From: an uncultured Bacteroidota bacterium
GTDB taxonomy: Bacteria; Bacteroidota; Bacteroidia; B-17B0; Aurantibacillaceae
Length of the DNA stretch: 54,579 nt
Direction of reading: 5' to 3'
NCBI GenBank assembly: GCA_903834765.1
Contig: CAILKE010000054.1
Location: forward strand, 1-54,579
Under the pieces are notes generated by a model. The model was not told where the DNA came from. It saw only the letters and a program-made list of their open reading frames with translations, and did no database searches. The translations under genes and the position numbers were made by a program. Below are positions 7,277-15,121 of the stretch, piece by piece. Positions within the stretch are counted from its first letter, which is position 1. Each line of letters begins with the position of its first letter.

Positions 7277-10194
7277 ATTTTTTGATTGTTTGGTATGTTA
7301 ATAATAAATTTAGTTTCATTGGCATTACTTATACAGGATATTAAACCGTTATGCTTTTCGATTATTTTTTTTACAATGTTTAATCCCAGTCCTGTTCCTT
7401 CTCCTCTTTTTTTAGTTGAATAAAATGCATCAAATATTTTTGGTATTACTTCATCTGGAATTTGTGGACCATTATTTGAAAATGTTATTTCATGATTATT
7501 ATTATGAAAGTTGTAGTATATTTTAATTACGCATTTGTTTCCACTGGCTTGTAATGCATTATTAATAATGTTTGTCCACACTTGTGAAAGTTCCTCTTGA
7601 TTACCATCTATATATATAGATTCATTAATTTCAATAATTACACTTGAATCGTATTTTATTTTATTCCATAATATGGTTATTACGGAGTCAATATTTTCGC
7701 GGAGGTTAAAGTTTGTAATTTCATTATTTATATTTCCATGCGAAAAATTATTAAGAGCTTTTACAACTTTACTTGCTTTTTCAACTGCAATATTTATAGT
7801 ATTTATTGATTGAAGCACTTTTATTAAATGAGATGAAAAAGAAAATAGTTGAATGTTTTTTGGATGATTTATAAAATCAATAAGCACATCATCAATTGCA
7901 TCAAAGCCTAATTCATATATTTTTCGGGCAAATAATAAGGTGTTACTTATTTGGTAGTTGCCTTTAATTAAATCAGATTCAATAGATTTAATTATTTCGC
8001 GTTCTTCTCTGGTACTTAATATTTTTGTAGGTTTTTTATAACATAAAAATAATTCGATTGATTTTTTAATGTCTTCGGCATTAATAATTGAAAGGGATTT
8101 AATTAAATCATTATTTATAGTATGACTTATATTATCATTTGAAGCTTTAATAGCACCTAATGGAGTATTTACTTCGTGGGCAATACCGGCAATTAATAAA
8201 CCTAAAGTGGCTAATTTTTCTTGATTAATTAAATCGGTTTGTAAATTTACGAGTTCATTATAGGCATGTTCTAAATTTTCATTTTTTTCTTTTAGCTCTA
8301 ACTTTGATAATTTAAGCTGTTCTGTTTCGTAAGCTAAACTTATTACATCTGAAATAGATTGAGCAAAGGCGATATCATTTTCATTGAACTCATGTTTTGT
8401 TTCAGTATATTCATTACAAATAACTCCAATAGATGCATTTGACTTGATAATTGGAATATCTAGCATGGAAACAATATTTAAAGGCCTTAAGTATGGAACT
8501 GCAAATTCAGCAGTAGCATCATGAGTTTCAGCTTCGTTTGCTGCAATAACTTCGTCTTTAGTTAGTGCTAAAAAATAGTTTGGAAAATCTTTGGCATATA
8601 AACTCATACCATCTATAATTTCATCAGTTTGCTTTACATAAATGGATTTGGTATGTATGGCATTCTTTTCTTTGTTAAATAACCATACCGAGCAACGGTC
8701 GCAATTTAGAACGGCGCTCGTTTTACGATATATAATTTCTAGCTTTTTATCAAAGGTTAAATCTTGAGAGATATTTCTTAGCTGAAGTAATATTTGTTGC
8801 TGCTGAATAAATGTTTCTTGCTTTAATTTTTCTAATGTTTCTTTTAATCTTATCTCCGTAATATCGTGCAAATACAACCTCACTGTAGTAACATTTTCTA
8901 AAAAATAGATACTGGTGTCAAAAAATTTATCGTTAAATCTAAATTCATATTTACTATTTTGCTTTCTTTTTATTACTTCATCCGTTAATTTAAAGTTAGT
9001 GCAAATATCTGAAAAGCTTGATAAATGATATTTTTCAATTTTTTCTTTGGCAACGGGATTAAGATAAACTATTTCTTTTTTCTCGTAATCTAACTCAAGC
9101 ACCGGATTTGGATTTTGCTCTGGAAATAATGCTAAATTTTTTATTTTTTTAGTTCGCTCGTTAACTTGCTGCTCTAATATAGAATTCGAATTAATTAACG
9201 CATTTTTTGATATTTCAAGTTCTTTATTTTTTTCAACTAGTGATTTATTTAAATTTTTAGAATCTTCTAAGCCTGAGGTAGCTGCTTGTTGCAAAAATAA
9301 AAATTCAGCAATATAATCTTGTTTAGGAAAATCAGTAATTTTTAAATGATAGTTTGAAATCAAATAGTTACTATTAATTAACGCATTCGCAAAAATAAAA
9401 TAGGAAGTGTTGTTATTTTTTTTTACTGAGCATTTATATTTTTGTTTTCCATCAATTGAATTAAAAAATAATAGTTTATTGTAAGTTTGTTTTTCAGATA
9501 GTAATTCGCTTGCATTAAAATGCGTATCCCAAATGAAAAAATCAGAAAAAGATTTGTTTTTAGTTATACCTTTTATTGATTTAGAATAATTATCGCCTAA
9601 TTCTATAATTTCATTTTTATCATTTATTAATAAAAAATAGGGGCAATTAAAATTAATAGATTCAAGGATGCGTTTTTCAGATTCAATTAAGGCAACGTTT
9701 TTCTTTCTTAAAATAAGTAAATCAGTCACATTTTTTGCAAGTATTTTTAAAACTCTTAATTGTTGCTCATTTAGCTTATTTGGTTTGGTATCAATAGCGC
9801 AAAGTGTACCTAGTGCAAAACCATCATCATCTACTAATGGCACACCTGCATAAAACACTATGTTTGGATTACCTGTTACTAATGGATTTTCACGAAAACG
9901 TTCGTCATCTCTTGCATCTGGCACTATTAATACCTCATCTGCTTTATTAATTGCATGAGCGCAAAAGGCAACATCCCTGCTTGTTTCTTTGGCTTCTAGG
10001 CCAACTTTTGCTTTAAACCACTGACGGTTTTCATCAATAATACTAATAACGGAAATAGGAGTTTGGCATATTTCGGATGCAATCAACGTAATATCATTGT
10101 ATGCCTGATCGTCGTCTAAGGTATCAAGTATTTGATAGCTTTTAACAGCTTGTAAGCGCTGATTTTCGTTAGTTGGTATTTCAGGCTTTTGCAT
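7273..10194 (-). CDS. GAF/PAS soluble sensor histidine kinase next to H-NOX
   Basis: This 973-aa kinase has no membrane segment. Residues ~20-165 are a GAF domain of the type seen in diguanylate cyclases and kinases (ICQTPISVISIIDENRQW, RDVAFCAHAI). A divergent PAS-like part (~170-300), a coiled coil (~310-350), a PAS (~355-460) and a second GAF (~470-625) follow. The phosphoacceptor is H673 in AGIAHEVNTPLGAI. About 110 residues of helical insert separate it from the next dimerisation helices, which is longer than usual. The HATPase domain (~830-965) has NNALQAS, SNNGPQIPDEV and the GEGTGLGLNI lid. Its ATG overlaps the stop of the H-NOX gene (TAATG), and the first receiver starts inside its last codons. 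In H-NOX operons the kinase is usually inhibited by the ferrous-NO form of H-NOX; that this applies here is inferred from the gene order. Confidence 0.93.
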   Translation of the reverse strand: MQKPEIPTNENQRLQAVKSYQILDTLDDDQAYNDITLIASEICQTPISVISIIDENRQWFKAKVGLEAKETSRDVAFCAHAINKADEVLIVPDARDDERFRENPLVTGNPNIVFYAGVPLVDDDGFALGTLCAIDTKPNKLNEQQLRVLKILAKNVTDLLILRKKNVALIESEKRILESINFNCPYFLLINDKNEIIELGDNYSKSIKGITKNKSFSDFFIWDTHFNASELLSEKQTYNKLLFFNSIDGKQKYKCSVKKNNNTSYFIFANALINSNYLISNYHLKITDFPKQDYIAEFLFLQQAATSGLEDSKNLNKSLVEKNKELEISKNALINSNSILEQQVNERTKKIKNLALFPEQNPNPVLELDYEKKEIVYLNPVAKEKIEKYHLSSFSDICTNFKLTDEVIKRKQNSKYEFRFNDKFFDTSIYFLENVTTVRLYLHDITEIRLKETLEKLKQETFIQQQQILLQLRNISQDLTFDKKLEIIYRKTSAVLNCDRCSVWLFNKEKNAIHTKSIYVKQTDEIIDGMSLYAKDFPNYFLALTKDEVIAANEAETHDATAEFAVPYLRPLNIVSMLDIPIIKSNASIGVICNEYTETKHEFNENDIAFAQSISDVISLAYETEQLKLSKLELKEKNENLEHAYNELVNLQTDLINQEKLATLGLLIAGIAHEVNTPLGAIKASNDNISHTINNDLIKSLSIINAEDIKKSIELFLCYKKPTKILSTREEREIIKSIESDLIKGNYQISNTLLFARKIYELGFDAIDDVLIDFINHPKNIQLFSFSSHLIKVLQSINTINIAVEKASKVVKALNNFSHGNINNEITNFNLRENIDSVITILWNKIKYDSSVIIEINESIYIDGNQEELSQVWTNIINNALQASGNKCVIKIYYNFHNNNHEITFSNNGPQIPDEVIPKIFDAFYSTKKRGEGTGLGLNIVKKIIEKHNGLISCISNANETKFIINIPNNQKI

Positions 10195-10745
10195 TAATTA
10201 CTCCATTCAATTTTAAAAGCATGACAATCATTAATTTCATTTTTTTCTTGAATATGAGTAATTACAACATTTTCTTTATTAAATCTTTTTCCAAGGCCTC
10301 TTAGCAAGCCAATAACCATTGGTACCATTCCTTCTCGTTTTGAGCGGTATTCTAATTCAATTGACTGTTCAGTTTCATTTCTTGTGCTAAACTGCGGTGC
10401 AACTAATTCGGGCATTATATTACTTACCCTATTGTGTAACATATCTAAATTATTTAAAAATTCAGGTAAATTATCTCCGCCTAAATCTAGCATTTCGCCA
10501 TAACCTTGTTTTGCAGTATATAAAATCCAATACTCGCCAAATGTTTCCATTACCACCGATGCTTCTGCCCCTAATACCTTAGATGCATTTTTTACTAAAG
10601 TATAAGTTAGGGCATCAGGATAGGCTTGAAGTCCAATAAAAAAATCATCTTCAAAATTAGATAATTTTTTTATTTCTGCCCATTTGTCATCGCCAAATTT
10701 ATCGCATACTAAATCTTGTATAGCTTTGTTAACTAGTCCGTACAT
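10194..10745 (-). CDS. H-NOX haem nitric-oxide-binding protein
   Basis: This 183-aa protein matches the HNOB/H-NOX family in length and motifs. It begins MYGLVNKAIQDLV. H104 in LDMLHNRV is the expected proximal haem ligand. Y133, S135 and R137 form the YxSxR motif (YRSKR) that holds the haem propionates. The residue that aligns with the distal tyrosine of oxygen-binding H-NOX (Tyr140 of the Thermoanaerobacter protein) is proline (P142), and no other distal-pocket tyrosine is evident, so it is predicted to bind NO and exclude O2. The last codon overlaps the kinase start by one base. The 63-bp gap upstream is the largest inside this cluster and could hold an internal promoter. Confidence 0.95.
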   Translation of the reverse strand: MYGLVNKAIQDLVCDKFGDDKWAEIKKLSNFEDDFFIGLQAYPDALTYTLVKNASKVLGAEASVVMETFGEYWILYTAKQGYGEMLDLGGDNLPEFLNNLDMLHNRVSNIMPELVAPQFSTRNETEQSIELEYRSKREGMVPMVIGLLRGLGKRFNKENVVITHIQEKNEINDCHAFKIEWSN

Positions 10746-10808
10746 ATTATTTTCTGATTAAGGTTTATATTTTTAATGGTTGTAAGCTATAAATTTACCA
10801 ATAAAATT

Positions 10809-11963
10809 TTAGTTTGCAGATTCCATATTATATTTAAAATTTACATTTGAAGGTGAAATCCCCATAAAAATCATATCATCTGTTTGCTCAGTATTATTCT
10901 GCCATTTTCTTAAAAACACATCTAATTCAATTTGTCTTTGCATTGGGGGCAACTCTTTAATACTGTCTAAGCAATCTAATAAGCCTTTTTTCATTAGTTT
11001 TTTAGCATGTGGTCCGCCAAATTGGTCGGTAATGCCATCAGAAAAGAAATAAAAATAATCGTCTTTTGAATAGGTCATCGACTGAAATGGAATATCTTCG
11101 ATATTATTAATAGGCAAGCCAATACTTTGCCCTTTTAAATTATGATAATGATGCTTTTTGGTAACAGAGTCAAAATGAATAAATGGACGTTTAATACCTG
11201 ATATTTCAATAATAGACTCAGTTGGTTTAACTCTAAATAAAATAATATCCAAACTATCAAATATGGTATTTTCTTTATGAACACTCGTAAAATTCCTCAT
11301 AATACTTTGATTCAACTGATTAATAATTAATCTCAGCTCTTTATGTTTTCGAGTATTACTTGTTAAAATTTCGTGACTTAAAACAGATAGAAGTGCAGCA
11401 GGTATGCCATGACCGGTGCAATCTCCAATTCCACCAACTATATCTGCATTTTTTCTGCGTGGTGCTAAAAAACAAAAATCACCACTCAATATATTTTTAG
11501 GTCTATTAATGTAAATGCTATTTTTAAATACATTTTGTATTTCTTTTCGTTGAGGAAAAATGGCTTGTTGTATTCTTTCTGCATAAATAATTGATGCAGT
11601 TAAATCATTAATGGATTCAATAATGTTTTCAAGTTCATCTGGTGAAACTGGTTTTGATAAAAACCCCTTCATATTTGTGCTAATAGCTCTTTTGTAATTT
11701 GTATCTTCGGTATTGCCCGAAATATAAATCACCGGAATAGTTCTAATTTCCTGGATTTTCTTCATCGTCTCAATGCCATCTAACGAGTCCTCCAATCTAA
11801 TATCCATTAATATTAAATCTGCAGTGTTTGTTTTAAAGAACTCAATAGCATCCCAACCATTTTCAAAGCAGCCAACAACCTCATGTCCTAAATTTGATAC
11901 GTGCAATTTATGCAATTCTTGTATAATATAGTCGTCTTCGACAATAACAATTCTTTTTTTCAT
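10809..11963 (-). CDS. Receiver-PP2C (SpoIIE/RsbU-type) serine phosphatase
   Basis: This 384-aa protein is a response regulator whose output is a phosphatase. The REC domain (1-120) has E9/D10/D11, phosphoacceptor D54 in ILMDIRLED and K104 in LSKPVS. After a linker helix, the PP2C domain (~150-375) carries the metal-site motifs GDFCFL, GDCTGHGIPAALL, FFSDGITDQFG and QTDDMIF. RsbU/SpoIIE phosphatases dephosphorylate anti-anti-sigma (STAS) proteins in partner switching, or similar phosphoproteins. No STAS or RsbW-like gene is visible in the window, so the substrate is unknown. It starts 2 bp after the upstream PAS kinase gene, its likely phosphodonor. The REC domain is closely similar to the receiver at 16742. 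Confidence 0.93.
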   Translation of the reverse strand: MKKRIVIVEDDYIIQELHKLHVSNLGHEVVGCFENGWDAIEFFKTNTADLILMDIRLEDSLDGIETMKKIQEIRTIPVIYISGNTEDTNYKRAISTNMKGFLSKPVSPDELENIIESINDLTASIIYAERIQQAIFPQRKEIQNVFKNSIYINRPKNILSGDFCFLAPRRKNADIVGGIGDCTGHGIPAALLSVLSHEILTSNTRKHKELRLIINQLNQSIMRNFTSVHKENTIFDSLDIILFRVKPTESIIEISGIKRPFIHFDSVTKKHHYHNLKGQSIGLPINNIEDIPFQSMTYSKDDYFYFFSDGITDQFGGPHAKKLMKKGLLDCLDSIKELPPMQRQIELDVFLRKWQNNTEQTDDMIFMGISPSNVNFKYNMESAN

Positions 11964-11965
11964 TT

Positions 11966-13333
11966 TTATGTGTTAAATTCTAGTTCAAATTCAAAGTTTT
12001 TGGATACAGGTAGTTTGTAAGAGGCATTTAATTGTTTTATTAAACTTTCAATTAATTTAAATCCAAAACTTCCAGACTTTAAATCCATCACATTAATTGG
12101 TAATCCTTTACCCGAATCGGTATATTTCATTCTAAATTTATTATCAACAAGTGATATAGTCATTTCAATAATTAAGTTTGATTTATTATTATCATATTTA
12201 TAACTGTTATAAATGAGTTCACTTATTATTAATCCAAAATGTATTGACTTTACTGAGCTTAACATAACTTCGTCATTTATGTTTAACTTAAAATCAATTG
12301 TTTTTACATTTTCATTATAAAATTTTCTTCTAAAATAATGTGCTATTTCAGTTATGTAATTTTTAACGTCTATTGAATTAATATTTTCATTTTGATTATT
12401 TTTTTGATATACTAATGCAATGCTTTTAATTTTTAATTGTATGCCCGAAAGCTTGTCTAATGTTAACTCATCGCTTAATTTTATTTTATTTATTTCAATA
12501 ATGCTATCTATTACATTAAGGTTATTATTTATAAGATGATTATAATTGTGAATATATGAAGTTTTTTCTTGTAACTTAAACTCTGTATCACATAATTTTA
12601 AATGTTGTTTCGTATTATCAATTATATTGACCGAAATAAGAGGCTTATCTTTATTAATTAGTAAAAAGTTAATAGTTAAGTTTGAAATACTATTTGAATT
12701 TGTATTTAATAATTCCCAATCATAGGTAGTATTATCAGTTGCGTTTATTTCTTTTATAATTTTTACATCAATAAAATCAAATACTTCTTCAATATTTTTT
12801 TTATTAAGGTTTTTACTTAAATAAAATTTAGAAATATCATTAAAACACTTTATTTCAAATTTTTCATTTAACGCATTATATTCAAATAATAGCAATCCGA
12901 TATTATTTGAATCTATAATTGTATTTAATAATTTTTCGTTTATTTCAATTTGCTTTAACTGTTCAAAAAAAGGAAGTTTATCCTCACAATAATTAATAAT
13001 ATAATCGTTGCCTTTACTATCCTTTGTTTTAAATGAATTTAATGTTAATGAAATAATTGTACCTTCTTTTTTTATGAAATCAAGGTTAAAATTTGTGATA
13101 CTATTTTTTGTATCAAAATGGGAGATGTATGATTCTTTAATATTATTATAATAAAGTTCATTTATTGGTAATATCAATAATTCTTCTTTGTTTGAATACC
13201 CCAATTTTTTAGAAAAATCATCGTTACAGTTTAACACATTCCCCTTCATGTCACACAAAAAAAAGCCACTATTTAGGTTGCTAAATTTGAAATTTGATAT
13301 TGTGTCAGGAATTAACTGCATGATTAAGTTCAA
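11966..13333 (-). CDS. PAS sensor kinase with atypical HisKA_2 motif
   Basis: This 455-aa soluble protein has a PAS domain (~14-118; FFLCDMKGNVLNCNDDFSKK), a second PAS-like region (~130-245) and a HisKA_2/HATPase core (~252-452). The HATPase part is intact: ISELIYNSYKY, DSGKGLP and SFGFKLIESL. The phosphoacceptor box is unusual. Where relatives have HHRVKNNL, this protein has NHLINNNL: H266 is kept, but the neighbouring Arg and Lys are lost. It could be a working kinase with relaxed sequence, or a binding partner with weak activity. It is the first gene of the minus-strand operon, 2 bp before the REC-PP2C gene. A second possible start lies 4 codons in, at 13321; I kept the longer form. Confidence 0.85.
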   Translation of the reverse strand: MNLIMQLIPDTISNFKFSNLNSGFFLCDMKGNVLNCNDDFSKKLGYSNKEELLILPINELYYNNIKESYISHFDTKNSITNFNLDFIKKEGTIISLTLNSFKTKDSKGNDYIINYCEDKLPFFEQLKQIEINEKLLNTIIDSNNIGLLLFEYNALNEKFEIKCFNDISKFYLSKNLNKKNIEEVFDFIDVKIIKEINATDNTTYDWELLNTNSNSISNLTINFLLINKDKPLISVNIIDNTKQHLKLCDTEFKLQEKTSYIHNYNHLINNNLNVIDSIIEINKIKLSDELTLDKLSGIQLKIKSIALVYQKNNQNENINSIDVKNYITEIAHYFRRKFYNENVKTIDFKLNINDEVMLSSVKSIHFGLIISELIYNSYKYDNNKSNLIIEMTISLVDNKFRMKYTDSGKGLPINVMDLKSGSFGFKLIESLIKQLNASYKLPVSKNFEFELEFNT

Positions 13334-13377
13334 ATGTAGAGATTATAAAACGGCATTATTTTAATATAACCTTGTTT

Positions 13378-13458
13378 TTCCATTTTATGGAATAATGAAG
13401 ATTGTCTTTTAAATAAGATGTATAATTTTTTTTCATTAAGGATTCCATATTGTGGAAT
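13378..13458. promoter_or_regulatory. Paired palindromes TTCCA-N5-TGGAA in divergent spacer
   Basis: Two inverted repeats lie in the 193-bp spacer between divergent genes: TTCCATTTTATGGAA at 13378-13392 and ATTCCATATTGTGGAAT at 13442-13458. Arm sequence and 5-bp spacing are the same in both, and the centres are 65 bp apart, about six helical turns. This is the arrangement expected for a dimeric regulator that binds two operators. The nearest genes are the PAS kinase operon on the minus strand and the small lipoprotein-like ORF on the plus strand. The regulator is unknown. Confidence 0.5.
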
Positions 13459-13526
13459 TTTTTTGTATTCAGGGATTTATTAATTATTAAATAGATATTT
13501 TTATCGACATAAATAATGTTTTCAAT

Positions 13527-13778
13527 TTGAACTGGATGTATTTAATAAAATTAATAGTATGTTTTTTGTCCCTATTTTTCATTTGGAGTTGTAAAAATAG
13601 TAAAAAATTCAATAATAGCCTATCACTTAATAAATTATCCAATTACAATTTTTTTGATAAATATCTATATATAAAGGGGGGAGATAGTATTTTTATTAAA
13701 AAATTTCAAGGCGTAGGAATAGATAATACCGTTTATTTAAATTTCTTTAAATACTCCATTACTAATTTCTACCAATGA
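13527..13778 (+). CDS. Small putative lipoprotein, unrecognised
   Basis: An 83-aa reading frame with a hydrophobic N-terminus (MYLIKLIVCFLSLFFIWSC) that ends in a cysteine followed by KNSKK, like a lipobox with Trp-Ser before the Cys. The remainder is rich in Asn, Phe, Tyr and Lys and has no known motif. AT content is very high, so chance cannot be excluded. Its stop codon overlaps the start of a second short frame with a membrane helix (ATGA), which supports real translation. I do not recognise it. Confidence 0.45.
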   Translation: MNWMYLIKLIVCFLSLFFIWSCKNSKKFNNSLSLNKLSNYNFFDKYLYIKGGDSIFIKKFQGVGIDNTVYLNFFKYSITNFYQ

Positions 13779-13879
13779 ATTTGAAAAAAGCCTTTAAATA
13801 TGAATTAAATAGCCTAGGTTGGATTGGCTTTTTTGTATTCTTAGCTATTATAATAGTACGTTGTAAAATTCAACATTAA
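13775..13879 (+). CDS. 34-aa single-helix membrane peptide
   Basis: A short frame that encodes MNLKKAFKYELNS, a hydrophobic helix (LGWIGFFVFLAIIIV) and a basic tail (RCKIQH). A positively charged start followed by one helix is the layout of small bacterial membrane proteins. The ATG overlaps the TGA of the preceding lipoprotein-like frame, so the two may be translated together. No family is recognised and the function is unknown. It is too short to be certain. Confidence 0.4.
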   Translation: MNLKKAFKYELNSLGWIGFFVFLAIIIVRCKIQH

Positions 13880-13985
13880 TAATTTAGACAAATGAAATAG
13901 CCATGTTTGCCGAAACACAAACACCAATTATTAAACTGGCTATACCATATGGTAAATAAAAAACAATAATTTAGACATATGAAAA
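13878..13985 (+). repeat. Direct repeat of the FIST gene start region
   Basis: AATAATTTAGACAAATGAAAT at 13878-13898 recurs at 13965-13985 with two differences; the second copy contains the real start codon of the FIST gene. The first copy also has ATG-AAA, but a stop codon follows at once. Between the copies lie an inverted pair (ATAGCC/GGCTAT), the palindrome CCATATGG, and an 18-codon frame (13903-13959; MFAETQTPIIKLAIPYGK). This looks like a duplicated leader; whether it regulates translation is unknown. Confidence 0.5.
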
Positions 13986-15121
13986 TTAAGCAGTTGGTAT
14001 TTAATAATGAAGAAGATTTTATAAAAGCAATTTCTGATGGAGAATTGTCACATTTCGATTTTCATTTTCTTTTTGCCGATAATGTTTTTTTAGGTAATAA
14101 ACAATTGCAATTAACTATTAAAAATGTGTTTAAAAATACAATTTTAATGGGTTGTTCAACTGCAGGAGAAATTGGATTAAAGAAATTGTGCGAAGGAACT
14201 ATCGTTTTAACATCTGTTAAATTTGAGAAAACAATTCTAAAAAAAGTTTCATGTTTAATTAATGATTCTTTGGATTCATTTTCTGCTGGTGAAAATCTTG
14301 CTAATCAATTACTTAATGATAATTTAAAACATGTTTTTATATTATCAGATGGTATTAATGTTAATGGAAGTAAATTAATTGATGGGTTTAATTCCGTTTA
14401 TTCGGCATATAATATAAATATTTCTGGCGGTTTAGCTGCTGATAATACTAGTTTTAGTAAAACATTTGTCGCCGATTCAAATAATAATTTCGTTACAAAT
14501 TGTATTACTGCTTTAGGTTTTTATGGTGATGATATTCAGATCAATACAGGTTCGTTTGGAGGTTGGGATAGTTTTGGTATTGATAGAATCGTAACTAAAA
14601 GTCACGAAAATATAATCTATGAAATTGATGGTATTTCTGCATTAGAATTATACAAAAATTACCTAGGTGATTTATCGAGAGATTTACCAGCATCTGCATT
14701 ATTATTCCCAATTGAAATGCAGGAAAACCTTTTATCAGAAAAACTAGTTCGGACAATATTGGGCGTTAATGAAAGTAATGGTAGTATAACGTTTGCCGGA
14801 AGTATTCCTGAAGGTTCTATTATTAGATTAATGAGAACTAACATCGAAAATGTTATTAATGGTGCTAAAACAGCTGCTAAAATTACAAAAAACGATATTA
14901 TTGAAGATGCGAAGTTAGTCATACTAGTTAGTTGTGTTGGAAGGAAGTTAGTTCTAACACAATTAACTCAAGAGGAAATTGATGCAGTTACTTCAGAATT
15001 TGAAGAAGATGTTGTGTTTACTGGTTTTTATTCCTATGGGGAGCTTTCTAAATTAAAAAACGAAAATTTATGCAGCTTGCATAATCAAACAATGACAATA
15101 ACTGCCATTTCTGAATCATGA
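13979..15121 (+). CDS. FIST N/C domain sensory protein
   Basis: This 380-aa protein spans a complete FIST_N (~30-215) and FIST_C (~220-360). Diagnostic segments are ILMGCSTAGEIG, LSDGINVNGSKLIDGF, NISGGLAADNTSF, ALGFYGDDIQINTGSFGGWD, LYKNYLGD and VVFTGFYSYGELS. FIST is a sensory input domain thought to bind small ligands, perhaps amino acids, and it is usually encoded near kinases or cyclases. No signal peptide is present, so it should be cytoplasmic. The stop codon overlaps the ATG of the next kinase gene (ATGA), which strongly suggests that it supplies the signal to that kinase. The ligand is unknown. Confidence 0.93.
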   Translation: MKIKQLVFNNEEDFIKAISDGELSHFDFHFLFADNVFLGNKQLQLTIKNVFKNTILMGCSTAGEIGLKKLCEGTIVLTSVKFEKTILKKVSCLINDSLDSFSAGENLANQLLNDNLKHVFILSDGINVNGSKLIDGFNSVYSAYNINISGGLAADNTSFSKTFVADSNNNFVTNCITALGFYGDDIQINTGSFGGWDSFGIDRIVTKSHENIIYEIDGISALELYKNYLGDLSRDLPASALLFPIEMQENLLSEKLVRTILGVNESNGSITFAGSIPEGSIIRLMRTNIENVINGAKTAAKITKNDIIEDAKLVILVSCVGRKLVLTQLTQEEIDAVTSEFEEDVVFTGFYSYGELSKLKNENLCSLHNQTMTITAISES

